64,000 nt of DNA from Clostridium sp. HBUAS56010 (GCF_007115105.1 NZ_SULJ01000001.1:620001-684000), one strand, 5' to 3'. Counted from the first letter of the stretch, positions 25,151-33,873 are shown. Numbers and translations are program-made. Notes: generated from the letters alone by a model not told the origin.

Positions 25151-25603
25151 CTACTTCTTCAACAGTTTGCCGATCTCTTCAATGAACGTGTTCACATCTT
25201 TAAACTCCCGGTATACAGAGGCAAAACGGACATATGCCACCTCATCAATCTCCTGGAGCTTTTTCATTACAAGTTCACCGATGACCGTGCTTTCCACTTC
25301 TTTTTCTTCCCGGTTAAACACCTGGGTCTCCACCTCATCCACCATAGAATCAATCTGTTGGGAAGATACAGGTCTCTTATGGCAGGAATGGAGGATCCCG
25401 GATTCTATCTTCGAACGGTCATAGACCTCTCTGGAGCGATCCTTCTTAATTACCATGAGAGGCATGGTCTCCAACTTCTCATAAGTAGTAAAGCGTTTCC
25501 CGCATCGTTCACACTGCCTGCGCCGCCTGATGGAACTATTGTCATCCGCTGGTCTGGAATCAATGACTTTTGTATCTGCTTCATTGCAAAATGGACATTT
25601 CAC
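25151..25603 (-). CDS. nrdR: Transcriptional repressor NrdR
   Basis: 150-aa zinc-ribbon/ATP-cone repressor that senses dATP/ATP and shuts down ribonucleotide reductase genes. The zinc ribbon is CPFC...CERC within residues 3-35, with SIRRRRQCERCGKRFTTYE, followed by the ATP-cone (VIKKDRSREVYDRSKI). The open frame extends to 25651, but the GTG at 25601-25603 is 8 nt from GGAGG and gives the family start (M)KCPFC; it is chosen. Its likely targets are the boxes before nrdD at 17689-17730. Confidence 0.96.
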   Translation of the reverse strand: MKCPFCNEADTKVIDSRPADDNSSIRRRRQCERCGKRFTTYEKLETMPLMVIKKDRSREVYDRSKIESGILHSCHKRPVSSQQIDSMVDEVETQVFNREEKEVESTVIGELVMKKLQEIDEVAYVRFASVYREFKDVNTFIEEIGKLLKK

Positions 25604-25687
25604 GCCTCTATCCTCCTGTCTTACGGATTGTATTTTTATTATGTATATCATAACTTACATTCCGTAGATTCGCAAGCCTATCTTCCA

Positions 25688-25948
25688 CTATATTCCGCAT
25701 TTTTCCGTGGCTTTATCAAGATCCACGTTGACAAGGATAATATCCGGACCTACCTGTCTGATATCACAAAAAGGAATCACATATTCTTTTTCCCTGACCA
25801 GAAAACCGCAAAAACAGCCAGGTCCCGGTACAATAATTGCCAAAAGGCAGCCTGTTTCCATATCAAAATCCACGTCTCCCACATAGCCCAGACGTCTGCA
25901 ATCACAAATATTAATCACTTCTTTTGTCTTCAGATCAGAAATGCGCAT
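25688..25948 (-). CDS. ymxH: YlmC/YmxH-family PRC-barrel sporulation protein
   Basis: 86-aa PRC-barrel-like protein with the family start MRISDLKTKEVINICDCRRLGYVGDVDFD, an internal PGPGCFCGFLVREKEYVIP and a C-terminal IRQVGPDIILV. Homologs are found in spore formers and some are sporulation-associated, but the molecular role is unclear. The ribosome site GGAGGTG and ATG fall in a 16-bp hairpin (25941-25988), so translation may be conditional. Confidence 0.9.
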   Translation of the reverse strand: MRISDLKTKEVINICDCRRLGYVGDVDFDMETGCLLAIIVPGPGCFCGFLVREKEYVIPFCDIRQVGPDIILVNVDLDKATEKCGI

Positions 25949-25988
25949 AGATACACCTCCTATATTGCTTAGTGTATTCTATGCGCAT
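25941..25988 (-). promoter_or_regulatory. Hairpin enclosing the ymxH ribosome site and start codon
   Basis: In the minus-strand RNA, AUGCGCAUAGAAUACAC pairs with GUGUAUCUAUGCGCAU through 16 bp and one bulged A. The 3' arm contains the ymxH AUG, and the Shine-Dalgarno GGAGGUG straddles the loop-stem edge. No U-tract follows, so it is not a terminator. Confidence 0.75.
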
Positions 25989-26009
25989 AAAAAACCCTTT
26001 GACACGGTT

Positions 26010-26840
26010 TTACTGCCGTTTTTCCTGATTCCACATAGATTCAAAAGACGGATCTGCAAGCTGCTCTACGACTTTTTTAGCCTGCTGCGCTTTTAAGTCC
26101 AGATAGAATTCGGTAAGAGTCGTTCTCATATAAGGAAAAATCCATAAAAATCCAATATAAGCGGAACAATATCCCAAAATAATCATTCCCGTAAAACTCA
26201 GATAGAGATAAAACAGGCGTCCCTTGCTGCCCTTCATCATCTGCACGCTTTCCATAATGGATTGAATGACGCCTTTGTCCGTAGATTCCAGAAGAATGAA
26301 CATAGACTGGGACATATAGATATTGATCACCAATACCCCTGCAAGCATAAGGATGTACATAAGAACCAGAAGAACAACCATAATAGGAATAAAGTCCGTA
26401 ATCACGCCTGCAATCATCACCACTATATAGGGAATTGCACAAACCAGACCCACAATTAACTGAATCCCATAAAGCGCCAGAAATTTTAATGGTACATTCT
26501 TTACGCCAAAAAGAAGATTGGAAATCTCCGGATTTTTTTCAACCGCAAGGTTATAGTAAAAACGGAGCAATCCCGGTCCCATAAGTGCCATAACCACCAG
26601 AAACAAAATATATATAACAAAAAACAAGGTAACTGTAATAACGGTTCCAATGTCTGATTGGTTGAAGGAATAATAAAACATATCGCTTGCAGCGGCTATA
26701 AAAAACAGAATAAAAAAGAACATTATTATAAACCCGACTACAATCGCCGTCGCAACAAGCTCTGCGCCCACACAGGAACCATATCTGCCTTTCAGTTTTG
26801 CCTTCGCCCGCCTCTTCAGTTCTGCTGATGTAGTTTTCAT
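26010..26840 (-). CDS. DUF975 multi-pass membrane protein
   Basis: 276-aa protein with a basic N-terminus (KRRAKAKLKGRYG) and six hydrophobic segments. The family-like pattern is an N-terminal LKGRYG, a central GPGLLRFYYNLA and a conserved SMESVQMMKGSKGRLF-like stretch (MESVQMMKGSKGRLFYLYLS). Role unknown. A TTG at 26843 could extend it by one codon; the ATG at 26840 is chosen, with GGAGGTG 9 nt upstream. The start overlaps the stop of the upstream gene (TGATG), so the two are translationally coupled. Confidence 0.88.
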   Translation of the reverse strand: MKTTSAELKRRAKAKLKGRYGSCVGAELVATAIVVGFIIMFFFILFFIAAASDMFYYSFNQSDIGTVITVTLFFVIYILFLVVMALMGPGLLRFYYNLAVEKNPEISNLLFGVKNVPLKFLALYGIQLIVGLVCAIPYIVVMIAGVITDFIPIMVVLLVLMYILMLAGVLVINIYMSQSMFILLESTDKGVIQSIMESVQMMKGSKGRLFYLYLSFTGMIILGYCSAYIGFLWIFPYMRTTLTEFYLDLKAQQAKKVVEQLADPSFESMWNQEKRQ

Positions 26841-27181
26841 CAATAAGCACCTCCTGTCTGAATATACTCCACAAGTCCAAGCGCCATGATAAAGATCATA
26901 ATAATCCCAAATATACTAACTGCAATAATGGAAGTAATAAGCCCTGCTTTTGCATAGTTTTCAAATTTTTCTTCTGTTTTAGAAAGCAGTGCAAACAAAA
27001 TTCCCAGACTCCCAAATATAATTCCGCCGTAAACACAGCAGGTTGTCACAATCCCCAGAATCCCCATTACAAGCGAGGCAAGAGCCAGGCGGCTTTGCTG
27101 AGGTTTGGCAACAGGCGGCTGTGTGGAGATCTGATAATTCCAGTTCCCAGCCTGATCCTCTCTTTGATTATCTTGATCCAT
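26840..27181 (-). CDS. DUF4190-like small membrane protein
   Basis: 113-aa protein. Residues 1-30 are hydrophilic and Gln/Asn/Pro-rich. Residues about 32-60 (LALASLVMGILGIVTTCCVYGGIIFGSLGILFALL) and 78-105 form two membrane hairpin helices in the usual DUF4190 layout, with a short charged loop (KTEEKFENYAKAG) between. Function unknown. It overlaps the DUF975 gene by one base and is co-transcribed with it. Confidence 0.82.
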   Translation of the reverse strand: MDQDNQREDQAGNWNYQISTQPPVAKPQQSRLALASLVMGILGIVTTCCVYGGIIFGSLGILFALLSKTEEKFENYAKAGLITSIIAVSIFGIIMIFIMALGLVEYIQTGGAY

Positions 27182-27268
27182 ATCCTATCAACTCCCTTTT
27201 ATCGTAATGTTAAAATTATACATTATATTTCATAATCTGTAAAATTATATTTTTTTCTTTCTTTTTCT

Positions 27269-27306
27269 AAAAAAAACTGCGAAACCAGTCGTTTCCGGTT
27301 TCGCAG
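27269..27306 (-). terminator. Terminator of metNIQ
   Basis: 10-bp stem CTGCGAAACC/GGTTTCGCAG with a 10-nt loop and eight T on the minus strand, 22 nt after the metQ stop. Confidence 0.92.
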
Positions 27307-27328
27307 CATTAGAATCGCCTCTGTTTAA

Positions 27329-28225
27329 TTAAAAGGAAGGAACAACTGCACCTTCATAAGTATCCTCAATATATTTTTTAACAGAGTCACTTGTCAGAGC
27401 TTCTACGAGAGCTTTGGTCTTTTCACTTGTATCTTCTCCTGTACGGACTGCAACGATGTTGCTATAAAGGGTGGCTGCCAAAGATTTGGCATCTTCCGTT
27501 GCCAGCGCTTCTGAAACCTTTAATCCTGCTTCAATTGCATAGTTACCATTGATAACTGCAATATCCACATCGCCTAATGAACGGGGAAGCTGTGCAGCTT
27601 CAACTTCAATAATCTTAAAGTTTTTTTCATTTTCTACAATATCGTTCTTGGTTGCATCCAGTTCTACGCCTTCTTTGAGTTCAATTAAACCATTGTCTGC
27701 CAATAACAGAAGGGCTCTTGCCTCATTGGAAACATCATTAGGAACTGCAATCTGTGCGCCATCAGGAAGGTCTTCAAGACTCTTTATCTTACCTGCATAT
27801 ATACCAAACGGCTCATAATGAATGGCAGCGGCGCTGACAAGATCTGTCTTTTTCTCTTCATTGAACTGGTCAAGATATGGTTTGTGCTGAAAATAATTGG
27901 CATCCAGATCTCCGGAATCCAAAGCAAGGTTTGGCTGGACATAATCTGTATATTCCTTTATCACCAGATCATATCCCTTTTCTTTTAACACCTCTTTGGC
28001 TGCCTTTAAAATCTCTGCATGAGGGGCTGGACTTGCACCTACTACGATTTCTTCCAAATCGCCATCTGTTTTGCCTGTTTCACTTATCTTTGCAGTATCC
28101 GCTGCTGTTGAAGCCTCTTCCTTTGTTTCTGCTGCTGTTGTCGGAGCTTCTTTGGGTCCGGAACATGCGGTCAGGGCACCTGCCGCAAGAAGTGCTGCTG
28201 TGAGTACATAAAAAGTCTTTTTCAT
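27329..28225 (-). CDS. metQ: MetQ/NlpA-family methionine-binding lipoprotein
   Basis: 298-aa substrate-binding lipoprotein of a MetNIQ importer. The signal peptide ends in lipobox LTAC with lipidated C21. A Thr/Ala/Glu-rich linker runs to about residue 57, then the NlpA domain with VGASPAPHAEIL, DLDANYFQHKPYLDQF, YEPFGIYAGK and AVINGNYAIEAGL. It delivers methionine or a related compound to MetI. Third gene of the operon; the whole unit lies behind the leader at 29998-30272. Confidence 0.95.
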   Translation of the reverse strand: MKKTFYVLTAALLAAGALTACSGPKEAPTTAAETKEEASTAADTAKISETGKTDGDLEEIVVGASPAPHAEILKAAKEVLKEKGYDLVIKEYTDYVQPNLALDSGDLDANYFQHKPYLDQFNEEKKTDLVSAAAIHYEPFGIYAGKIKSLEDLPDGAQIAVPNDVSNEARALLLLADNGLIELKEGVELDATKNDIVENEKNFKIIEVEAAQLPRSLGDVDIAVINGNYAIEAGLKVSEALATEDAKSLAATLYSNIVAVRTGEDTSEKTKALVEALTSDSVKKYIEDTYEGAVVPSF

Positions 28226-28269
28226 AATATCTCCTCCTTAAATTTTATATGTAACGCCTTTGGCGGTTA

Positions 28270-28935
28270 CTATCTGATTCGCTTATCACTGATCCTGGAA
28301 AGCTTCATACCTGCCTCCTGAATGATCTGCACAATGATAACAAGGATTGCTACCGTGGCAAACATCATGCCGGTCTGATAACGGTAATATCCATATTTAA
28401 TCGCAATATCTCCCAGTCCGCCGCCGCCTACAAAACCTGACATGGCGGAATAACCGAGAATGGTGGTAACCGACAAGGCTCCTCCGATTAAAAGAGATGG
28501 CTTTGCTTCCGGAAGAAGAACCTTCCAGATAATCTGAAACGTAGAGGCACCCATGGATTTCGCCGCTTCCACCACGCCGGCATCCACTTCTTTAAAAGAA
28601 GATTCCACCACTCTCGCCACATATGGCGCAGAGGCAAATACCAGAGGAGGAATAACTGCCTTGGCACCCAGAGTCGTTCCCACGATCATCTTTGTAATAG
28701 GAATTACCATGATCAACAGAATAATAAAGGGAACAGAGCGGAGCAGATTAATGGCAAGACCAAGGATTCTCTGGAGCAAAGGAAGAGGATAAATGCCATC
28801 CTTATCCGTAACAATCAGTATAATACCAAGAGGAACTCCGATTAAATATGCAAACAAGGAAGAGGTGAACGTCATAAACAGCGTTTCCCATATTCCAAGT
28901 TTGAGCATGTCAAAAACAGACGCATCAAATACCAT
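28270..28935 (-). CDS. metI: Methionine ABC transporter permease
   Basis: 221-aa permease with five to six helices and the EAA loop VDAGVVEAAKSMGASTFQIIWKVLLPEAKPSL that contacts MetN. Length and helix layout are those of MetI. Its ATG lies 11 bases inside the metN 3' end, so translation is coupled. Confidence 0.96.
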   Translation of the reverse strand: MVFDASVFDMLKLGIWETLFMTFTSSLFAYLIGVPLGIILIVTDKDGIYPLPLLQRILGLAINLLRSVPFIILLIMVIPITKMIVGTTLGAKAVIPPLVFASAPYVARVVESSFKEVDAGVVEAAKSMGASTFQIIWKVLLPEAKPSLLIGGALSVTTILGYSAMSGFVGGGGLGDIAIKYGYYRYQTGMMFATVAILVIIVQIIQEAGMKLSRISDKRIR

Positions 28936-29947
28936 AATCTTTCACCTCCTCATGGGTAATCTTTGCTGTTTTTAAGTAATTTAATATCCGGTTCTGATCC
29001 ACTTCATCTTCCGGAAGCTGAATGACCATCTGACCCATGGCAGTTCCGTTAATATCCTTTGTCTCTGCATGAATGATATTTACTGGAACTTTGCATGCAA
29101 GAATCAAATTAGAAACCACCGGTTCAAAGGAAGACCTGCCGTCAAATGTAATTCTGACACGTTTGGAATTCCCGAATTTCACCACATGTTCAGCCGCCTC
29201 ACCCAGGATAAGCTGCCGTCCAATCTTTGATTTTGGTTCTGAAAAAATATCTGCAACACTTCCAACCTCTGCAATATGGCTCTGGTCAATGATCGCCACC
29301 CTGTCGCAAATCGCTTCAATAACAGCCATCTCGTGGGTAATAACAACCACAGTTACCCCGAGAGTCTTATTAATCTCTTTTAAAAGGCTGAGTATGGACT
29401 TTGTGGTATTCGGATCAAGGGCACTAGTTGCTTCATCACAAAGTAATATTTTAGGATTGGTAGCCAATGCCCTTGCGATGGCCACACGCTGCTTCTGACC
29501 TCCGGAGAGTTGGGATGGATACGCCTTAATCCGGTCCTTTAACCCTACCATCTCAAGAAGTTCCATGGCTCTTTTTGTCGCTTCGTTCTTTTGCACCCCG
29601 GCAATTTCAAGAGGAAAACATACATTTTGAAGAACATTTCTCTGTGCCAGTAAATTAAACTGCTGAAAGATCATTCCCATGGACTGTCTGGCAAATCTTC
29701 TCTGGCGCGGTCTCATATCGGATAAACTTTTGTTCTCAAAAAGTACGGTTCCGGAGGTTGGTTCCTCCAGATAGTTAATACAGCGGACCAGCGTGCTTTT
29801 TCCTGCACCGCTGAGGCCTATAATTCCAAAGATTTCTCCCCGTCCGATGGACAGGTTAATATCATCCAATGCCTTGATGGGACCATTTGACGTACGAAAT
29901 TCTTTGCCTAATCCCACCAGTTCTATGATTGGCTCTGCTGACTGCAT
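28925..29947 (-). CDS. metN: Methionine ABC transporter ATP-binding protein
   Basis: 340-aa ATPase. Walker A is GLSGAGKST, the signature LSGGQKQR, Walker B KILLCDEATSALD, and the H-loop VVITHEM. A C-terminal regulatory domain of about 80 residues (from about 265) corresponds to the ACT-like C2 domain by which MetN is inhibited when methionine is abundant. First gene of metNIQ, downstream of a leader with a Met/Cys-rich peptide and a terminator. Confidence 0.96.
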   Translation of the reverse strand: MQSAEPIIELVGLGKEFRTSNGPIKALDDINLSIGRGEIFGIIGLSGAGKSTLVRCINYLEEPTSGTVLFENKSLSDMRPRQRRFARQSMGMIFQQFNLLAQRNVLQNVCFPLEIAGVQKNEATKRAMELLEMVGLKDRIKAYPSQLSGGQKQRVAIARALATNPKILLCDEATSALDPNTTKSILSLLKEINKTLGVTVVVITHEMAVIEAICDRVAIIDQSHIAEVGSVADIFSEPKSKIGRQLILGEAAEHVVKFGNSKRVRITFDGRSSFEPVVSNLILACKVPVNIIHAETKDINGTAMGQMVIQLPEDEVDQNRILNYLKTAKITHEEVKDYGI

Positions 29948-29997
29948 GTGTCTGTTTCCTTTCTTTTCGGTTGAAGGCTGATATCCTCCGGTGAAAC

Positions 29998-30031
29998 AAA
30001 AAAAGCCGCAAGTCCTGCACAGACTTGCGAC
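29998..30031 (-). terminator. Leader terminator (attenuator) before metN
   Basis: Minus-strand stem GTCGCAAGTC/GACTTGCGGC with a 7-nt loop, then seven T. It lies between the leader-peptide stop (30094) and metN (29947), so metNIQ transcription must pass it. An upstream TTCGCAA (about 30056-30062) repeats the left arm and could pair with TTGCGG of the right arm as an alternative structure. Confidence 0.85.
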
Positions 30032-30093
30032 CTGATACTTCCGCCTTTCACTGCCTTTGCGAATTCAATCACAACCCATACAACTCAATATAA

Positions 30094-30186
30094 TTATGGT
30101 TTTTTTGAACAATCTGAAATACAACACCTTTTACACATGTTGTTCAACCGATCCATATTCATCTGCATTGCATAGGATTGATTCAT
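30094..30186 (-). CDS. Met/Cys-rich 30-aa leader peptide of metNIQ
   Basis: A 30-codon frame read from the minus strand begins at ATG 30184-30186, 8 nt after GGAAGGAG, and stops at TAA 30094-30096. The peptide has Met at residues 1, 7, 9, 11 and 17 and Cys at 18, 21, 22 and 26 (segment MCKRCCISDC): nine of thirty residues are sulfur amino acids. It is the first gene after a near-consensus promoter and precedes an intrinsic terminator and then metNIQ. The codons from 30146 down to 30102 lie in a hairpin (TTGAACAA/TTGTTCAA with inner CAACA/TGTTG). This is the layout of an amino-acid attenuator. No match to a described leader is claimed. Confidence 0.7.
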   Translation of the reverse strand: MNQSYAMQMNMDRLNNMCKRCCISDCSKKP

Positions 30187-30243
30187 GGCAGTTACTCCTT
30201 CCCTGATTCCTATAGTAAAGGTAGGGATTACTTTATAAGGCGT

Positions 30244-30272
30244 ATTCTACGCTTCTTATCTGCATTTGTCAA
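30244..30272 (-). promoter_or_regulatory. Promoter of the metNIQ leader
   Basis: Minus strand TTGACA (30267-30272), 17-bp spacer, TAGAAT (30244-30249), about 58 nt before the leader-peptide ATG and about 300 nt before metN. Confidence 0.85.
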
Positions 30273-30306
30273 TGCTATATGGAAATATTAGAATAACTTG
30301 TAGTAT

Positions 30307-31710
30307 TTAAGAGCAAAGATCTACAATTACCTGGGCAAATATCTTTGCACTTACAACAAGTTCTTCTACAACTGCATATTCATCGGCACCGTGCATGCGG
30401 TTATCGGTCTCTGGCATAGAAGCTCCAAAAGCAACACCATTCTTAAGATGATGGACATAGGTTCCCCCGCCCATGGAAATGCACTCACCTTTTCGCCCGG
30501 TATAACTTTCATATGCTTCTAAAAGAGTTTTCACAAACGGCGAATCTCCATCTACATGGTGAGGTGGATTCATGGAATCATTATGGATCGTAAATCCTTT
30601 ATCCGCCATGTTTCTTTTTACCACGTTCAGGACATTCTCTTCTGTGGAACAGATGGGACAACGGCTGTCAAAAGTTCCTTCCAGACCAGAATCCCATACT
30701 TTTAACAAACTAAAAGCAAGGGTCAGATCACCGGAGATTTCGTCACCCATGGCGATTCCCAGTGCCCTTCCAGATGTATCCCCGTGAGGAATGAGGGAAA
30801 GAAGCCTGCGCAGCATGAATACCTGGCCGCATTCTGCGAGAGGAAGTTTCGTCAGATAAGTAAGAAGTCCTGTCAGAGCATTGTTCCCTTCTTCCGGAAT
30901 AGAAGCATGAGCACTTTGCCCGATTGCTGTAATAAAAGCATGCTCCCCTTCCCGGCGGATCTCAAAACGGATTCCTGTCTTATTGGTACAGTCCTTTGCA
31001 ATCTGCTCCAGAACATGTTCTTCCAGTCCGGCTACTACTGCATTCGCTTTGCCGGGAACTACATTAACCTTAATTCCCGCTTCCAGACTTACCAGCCTGG
31101 GAAGTCTCTCAGAAGGTTCCCAGTCCGCAGTAAAATGACCGCTTAAACTTCCTTTTTCCGTATTCACCACCGGAAAGGCTCCGTCAGGAGAAAAAGTCAT
31201 GGGGGCTTCCTTCTCTACTGCATAATAATGGGCGATGTCGGAACTTCCGCACTCTTCATCCGTTCCCAGAATAAGCCGCACATTCTTGCTGAGAGGAATA
31301 TTCAGTTCTTTGACCGCTCTCATGGCATAAAGAGCTGCAACTGCAGGTCCCTTGTCATCAGAGGTTCCCCGTCCAAATAGCTTCCCGTCCTTTACTATGG
31401 GCTCAAAAGGTTCGGTCTCTTTCCAGCCTTCTCCTGCGGGAACCACATCAAGATGTGCCAGAATATCAAGCTGCTGCTCCTTATGGTTCATATCCACAGT
31501 TCCTACATAATTATCATAGTTACGAATGGAAAAACCATAAGATTCTGCCATGGTCAAGGCTTCCGTCAATGCCTCAAAAGCTCCTGGACCAAAGGGCATC
31601 CCTTCTTTGTAAGGCATCTTCTCACTGTTGATTCTGCAAAGAGAGCAGATATCTTCAATCATCTCCTGCTTATGTGATTCGATATATGCCTCTATCTCCT
31701 TTTTATACAT
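30307..31710 (-). CDS. pepV: M20-family dipeptidase (PepV-like)
   Basis: 467-aa cytosolic zinc dipeptidase of the M20/PepV group. The first metal site is in LDILAHLDVVPAGEGW, the bridging Asp in GRGTSDDKGP, the Glu pair in ILGTDEECGSSDIAHY, a lid-domain interruption covers about residues 185-375, and a last metal His lies near GGGTYVHHLKNGVAFG. It releases amino acids from short peptides. Immediately upstream of the metNIQ promoter. Confidence 0.88.
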   Translation of the reverse strand: MYKKEIEAYIESHKQEMIEDICSLCRINSEKMPYKEGMPFGPGAFEALTEALTMAESYGFSIRNYDNYVGTVDMNHKEQQLDILAHLDVVPAGEGWKETEPFEPIVKDGKLFGRGTSDDKGPAVAALYAMRAVKELNIPLSKNVRLILGTDEECGSSDIAHYYAVEKEAPMTFSPDGAFPVVNTEKGSLSGHFTADWEPSERLPRLVSLEAGIKVNVVPGKANAVVAGLEEHVLEQIAKDCTNKTGIRFEIRREGEHAFITAIGQSAHASIPEEGNNALTGLLTYLTKLPLAECGQVFMLRRLLSLIPHGDTSGRALGIAMGDEISGDLTLAFSLLKVWDSGLEGTFDSRCPICSTEENVLNVVKRNMADKGFTIHNDSMNPPHHVDGDSPFVKTLLEAYESYTGRKGECISMGGGTYVHHLKNGVAFGASMPETDNRMHGADEYAVVEELVVSAKIFAQVIVDLCS

Positions 31711-31727
31711 AAAATCGCATCCCTTCT

Positions 31728-32180
31728 TTACTTCATCATTGCAGCCAGAATCTCATTTACAACCTTGCCATCTGCTTTTCCTTTTACTTTCGGCATGAGA
31801 ACCTTCATGATCTTTCCCTTGTCAGCAGCCACAGGAGCTTCAATTCCCAGTTCCTTGAGAACCGAATCAATAATTTCCTTAATCTGGTCTTTTCCCATAT
31901 CTTCCGGTGCAAATTCCTTATAAACAGCAATGCGGGCAGAGGCTTCTTCTCTGATATCATCTCTGTCTGCCGGTGCCAGTTCATAGGTTTCCTGGGTCTG
32001 CTTAATCTCCTTTTTCACAATGGCATTTGCCTCTTCTTCTGTGATTGGAGTATGATCCTTTTTGTCAATCTCAAAATTCTTCAACGCTGCAAGAAGCATG
32101 GACAGCGCATCTTTTCTCTGCTTGTCTTTCGCTTTCATGGCTTCTACCATAGCGGCTCTTACCTGGTCAATCTTACTCAT
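31728..32180 (-). CDS. yqeY: GatB/YqeY-domain protein
   Basis: 150-aa protein of the YqeY family, which shares the tail domain of GatB/aspartyl-glutamyl amidotransferase and may interact with tRNA. Family segments are MSKIDQVRAAMVEAMKAKDK, LSMLLAALKNFEIDK and VMKVLMPKVKGKADG-like KIMKVLMPKVKGKADGKVVN. The frame opens at 32213, but the ATG at 32180 has GAAGGAGG just upstream and gives the family length. 39 bp after prfC. Exact role unknown. Confidence 0.92.
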   Translation of the reverse strand: MSKIDQVRAAMVEAMKAKDKQRKDALSMLLAALKNFEIDKKDHTPITEEEANAIVKKEIKQTQETYELAPADRDDIREEASARIAVYKEFAPEDMGKDQIKEIIDSVLKELGIEAPVAADKGKIMKVLMPKVKGKADGKVVNEILAAMMK

Positions 32181-32219
32181 TTTTGTTCCTCCTTCTATCT
32201 CTATCTTACACAAATCAAT

Positions 32220-33809
32220 TTAATTATGACCGAACTCAGAAAGCTGCAGTTCCGGATTACGCTCCAAAACCATTCCTACACTCCAGCTGTTAACAAATAA
32301 CAGAAGAGGATTGTCCTTTAAGTCCTTAATCCGCTTCATATCAGAAGTTCCCTGGATCTTGGCAATATCAATCTCATTCTTATTCTGAATCCAGCGAATG
32401 TGTTCATATGGAAGCTTCTCAAGCTTTACCTCCACATTGTACTCATTCTCCAGACGGTATGTTAATACCTCGAACTGCAGTTCTCCCACCACTCCTACAA
32501 TAATCTCTTCCATTCCTGTATTAAATTCCTGGAATATCTGAATGGCACCTTCCTGGGCGATCTGATTCACACCTTTAATAAACTGCTTTCTCTTCATGGT
32601 ATCCATCTGCCGTACCCGGGCAAAATGCTCCGGTGCAAAAGTGGGAATTCCTTCAAACTCAAACTTTTCACCAGACTTGCAGAGAGTGTCTCCAATGGCA
32701 AAAATGCCTGGATCAAACACACCGATGATGTCTCCGGCATAAGCTTCTTCCACGATCTTGCGGTCCTGTGCCATCATCTGCTGGGGCTGGGAGAGACGAA
32801 GTTTCTTCCCACCCTGCACATGATTCACTTCCATACCTGCCTCAAACTTTCCAGAAACAATCCTCATAAATGCAATCCGGTCTCTATGGGCTTTGTTCAT
32901 ATTCGCCTGAATTTTAAAAACAAATGCGGAAAAATCTTCCTCAAAAGGATCTATGACACTGGTGGTCGTTAACCTTGGAAGCGGAGAAGTGGTCATCTGA
33001 AGAAAATGCTGTAAAAATGTTTCAACACCAAAATTAGTCAATGCAGAGCCAAAAAATACGGGAGATAAATTTCCTCTGCTTACCCGTTCCATATCCAGTT
33101 CATCACTGGCTCCATCTAACAGTTCGATCTCATCAACAAGCTGTCTGTGGAATGCTTCTCCAATAAGAGAATCCACTCCGTCGTCTCCCAAAAGGACCTC
33201 TGTTGCCTTTACTTCTTTCTGTCCGTTCAATGTTGACTGGAAGGTGGTGATGGTCTTGTTAAAGCGGTCGTAAACGCCTTTGAAATCCCTGCCGCAGCCA
33301 ATCGGCCAGTTAACGGGGCAGGTGCGGATTCCAAGCACTTCTTCGATTTCATCCATCAGTTCAAAAGGATCTCTGGCTTCCCGGTCCATCTTGTTCACAA
33401 ATGTGAAAATGGGAATATGGCGCATCACACATACTTTAAACAGTTTAATGGTCTGTGCCTCCACACCTTTGGAACCATCAATTACCATGACTGCTGAATC
33501 TGCAGCCATAAGGGTACGGTAAGTATCCTCTGAGAAGTCCTGATGTCCAGGCGTATCTAAGATATTAATGCAGAATCCATCATAATTAAACTGCAATACA
33601 GAAGAGGTAACAGAGATTCCTCTCTCCTTTTCGATCTCCATCCAGTCAGAAACTGCATGTTTGGCACCTTTTCTTCCTTTTACAGTACCAGCCAGATTGA
33701 TGGCACCTCCGTACAGAAGAAACTTCTCTGTCAGTGTAGTCTTTCCCGCATCTGGATGGGAAATGATGGCAAATGTTCTTCTCTTTTTAATTTCTTCCGC
33801 TATATTCAC
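32220..33809 (-). CDS. prfC: Peptide chain release factor 3
   Basis: 529-aa translational GTPase that recycles RF1/RF2 from the ribosome. G1 is SHPDAGKTTLTEK, G2 region RGISVTSS, G3 DTPGHQDFSEDTYR, G4 NKMDRE. The remaining domains carry VGVVGELQFEVLTYRLENEYNV, typical of RF3. Length is standard. Followed by yqeY. Confidence 0.97.
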   Translation of the reverse strand: MNIAEEIKKRRTFAIISHPDAGKTTLTEKFLLYGGAINLAGTVKGRKGAKHAVSDWMEIEKERGISVTSSVLQFNYDGFCINILDTPGHQDFSEDTYRTLMAADSAVMVIDGSKGVEAQTIKLFKVCVMRHIPIFTFVNKMDREARDPFELMDEIEEVLGIRTCPVNWPIGCGRDFKGVYDRFNKTITTFQSTLNGQKEVKATEVLLGDDGVDSLIGEAFHRQLVDEIELLDGASDELDMERVSRGNLSPVFFGSALTNFGVETFLQHFLQMTTSPLPRLTTTSVIDPFEEDFSAFVFKIQANMNKAHRDRIAFMRIVSGKFEAGMEVNHVQGGKKLRLSQPQQMMAQDRKIVEEAYAGDIIGVFDPGIFAIGDTLCKSGEKFEFEGIPTFAPEHFARVRQMDTMKRKQFIKGVNQIAQEGAIQIFQEFNTGMEEIIVGVVGELQFEVLTYRLENEYNVEVKLEKLPYEHIRWIQNKNEIDIAKIQGTSDMKRIKDLKDNPLLLFVNSWSVGMVLERNPELQLSEFGHN

Positions 33810-33873
33810 AAAAATAGTTCCTCCAAATTATACGTCTAAGTCTTGTCTATTGTAGTATGATTTTTCCCATAAG

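Noticed and set aside
25941-25988. Terminator of the DUF4190/DUF975 pair
   Set aside because: The U-tract lies on the wrong side of the stem, and the right arm contains the ymxH start codon.
29998-30306. S-box (SAM) or T-box riboswitch before metN
   Set aside because: I looked for the T-box GGTGGNACCGCG and for S-box core elements on the minus strand and found neither. The terminator is preceded instead by a Met/Cys-rich reading frame.
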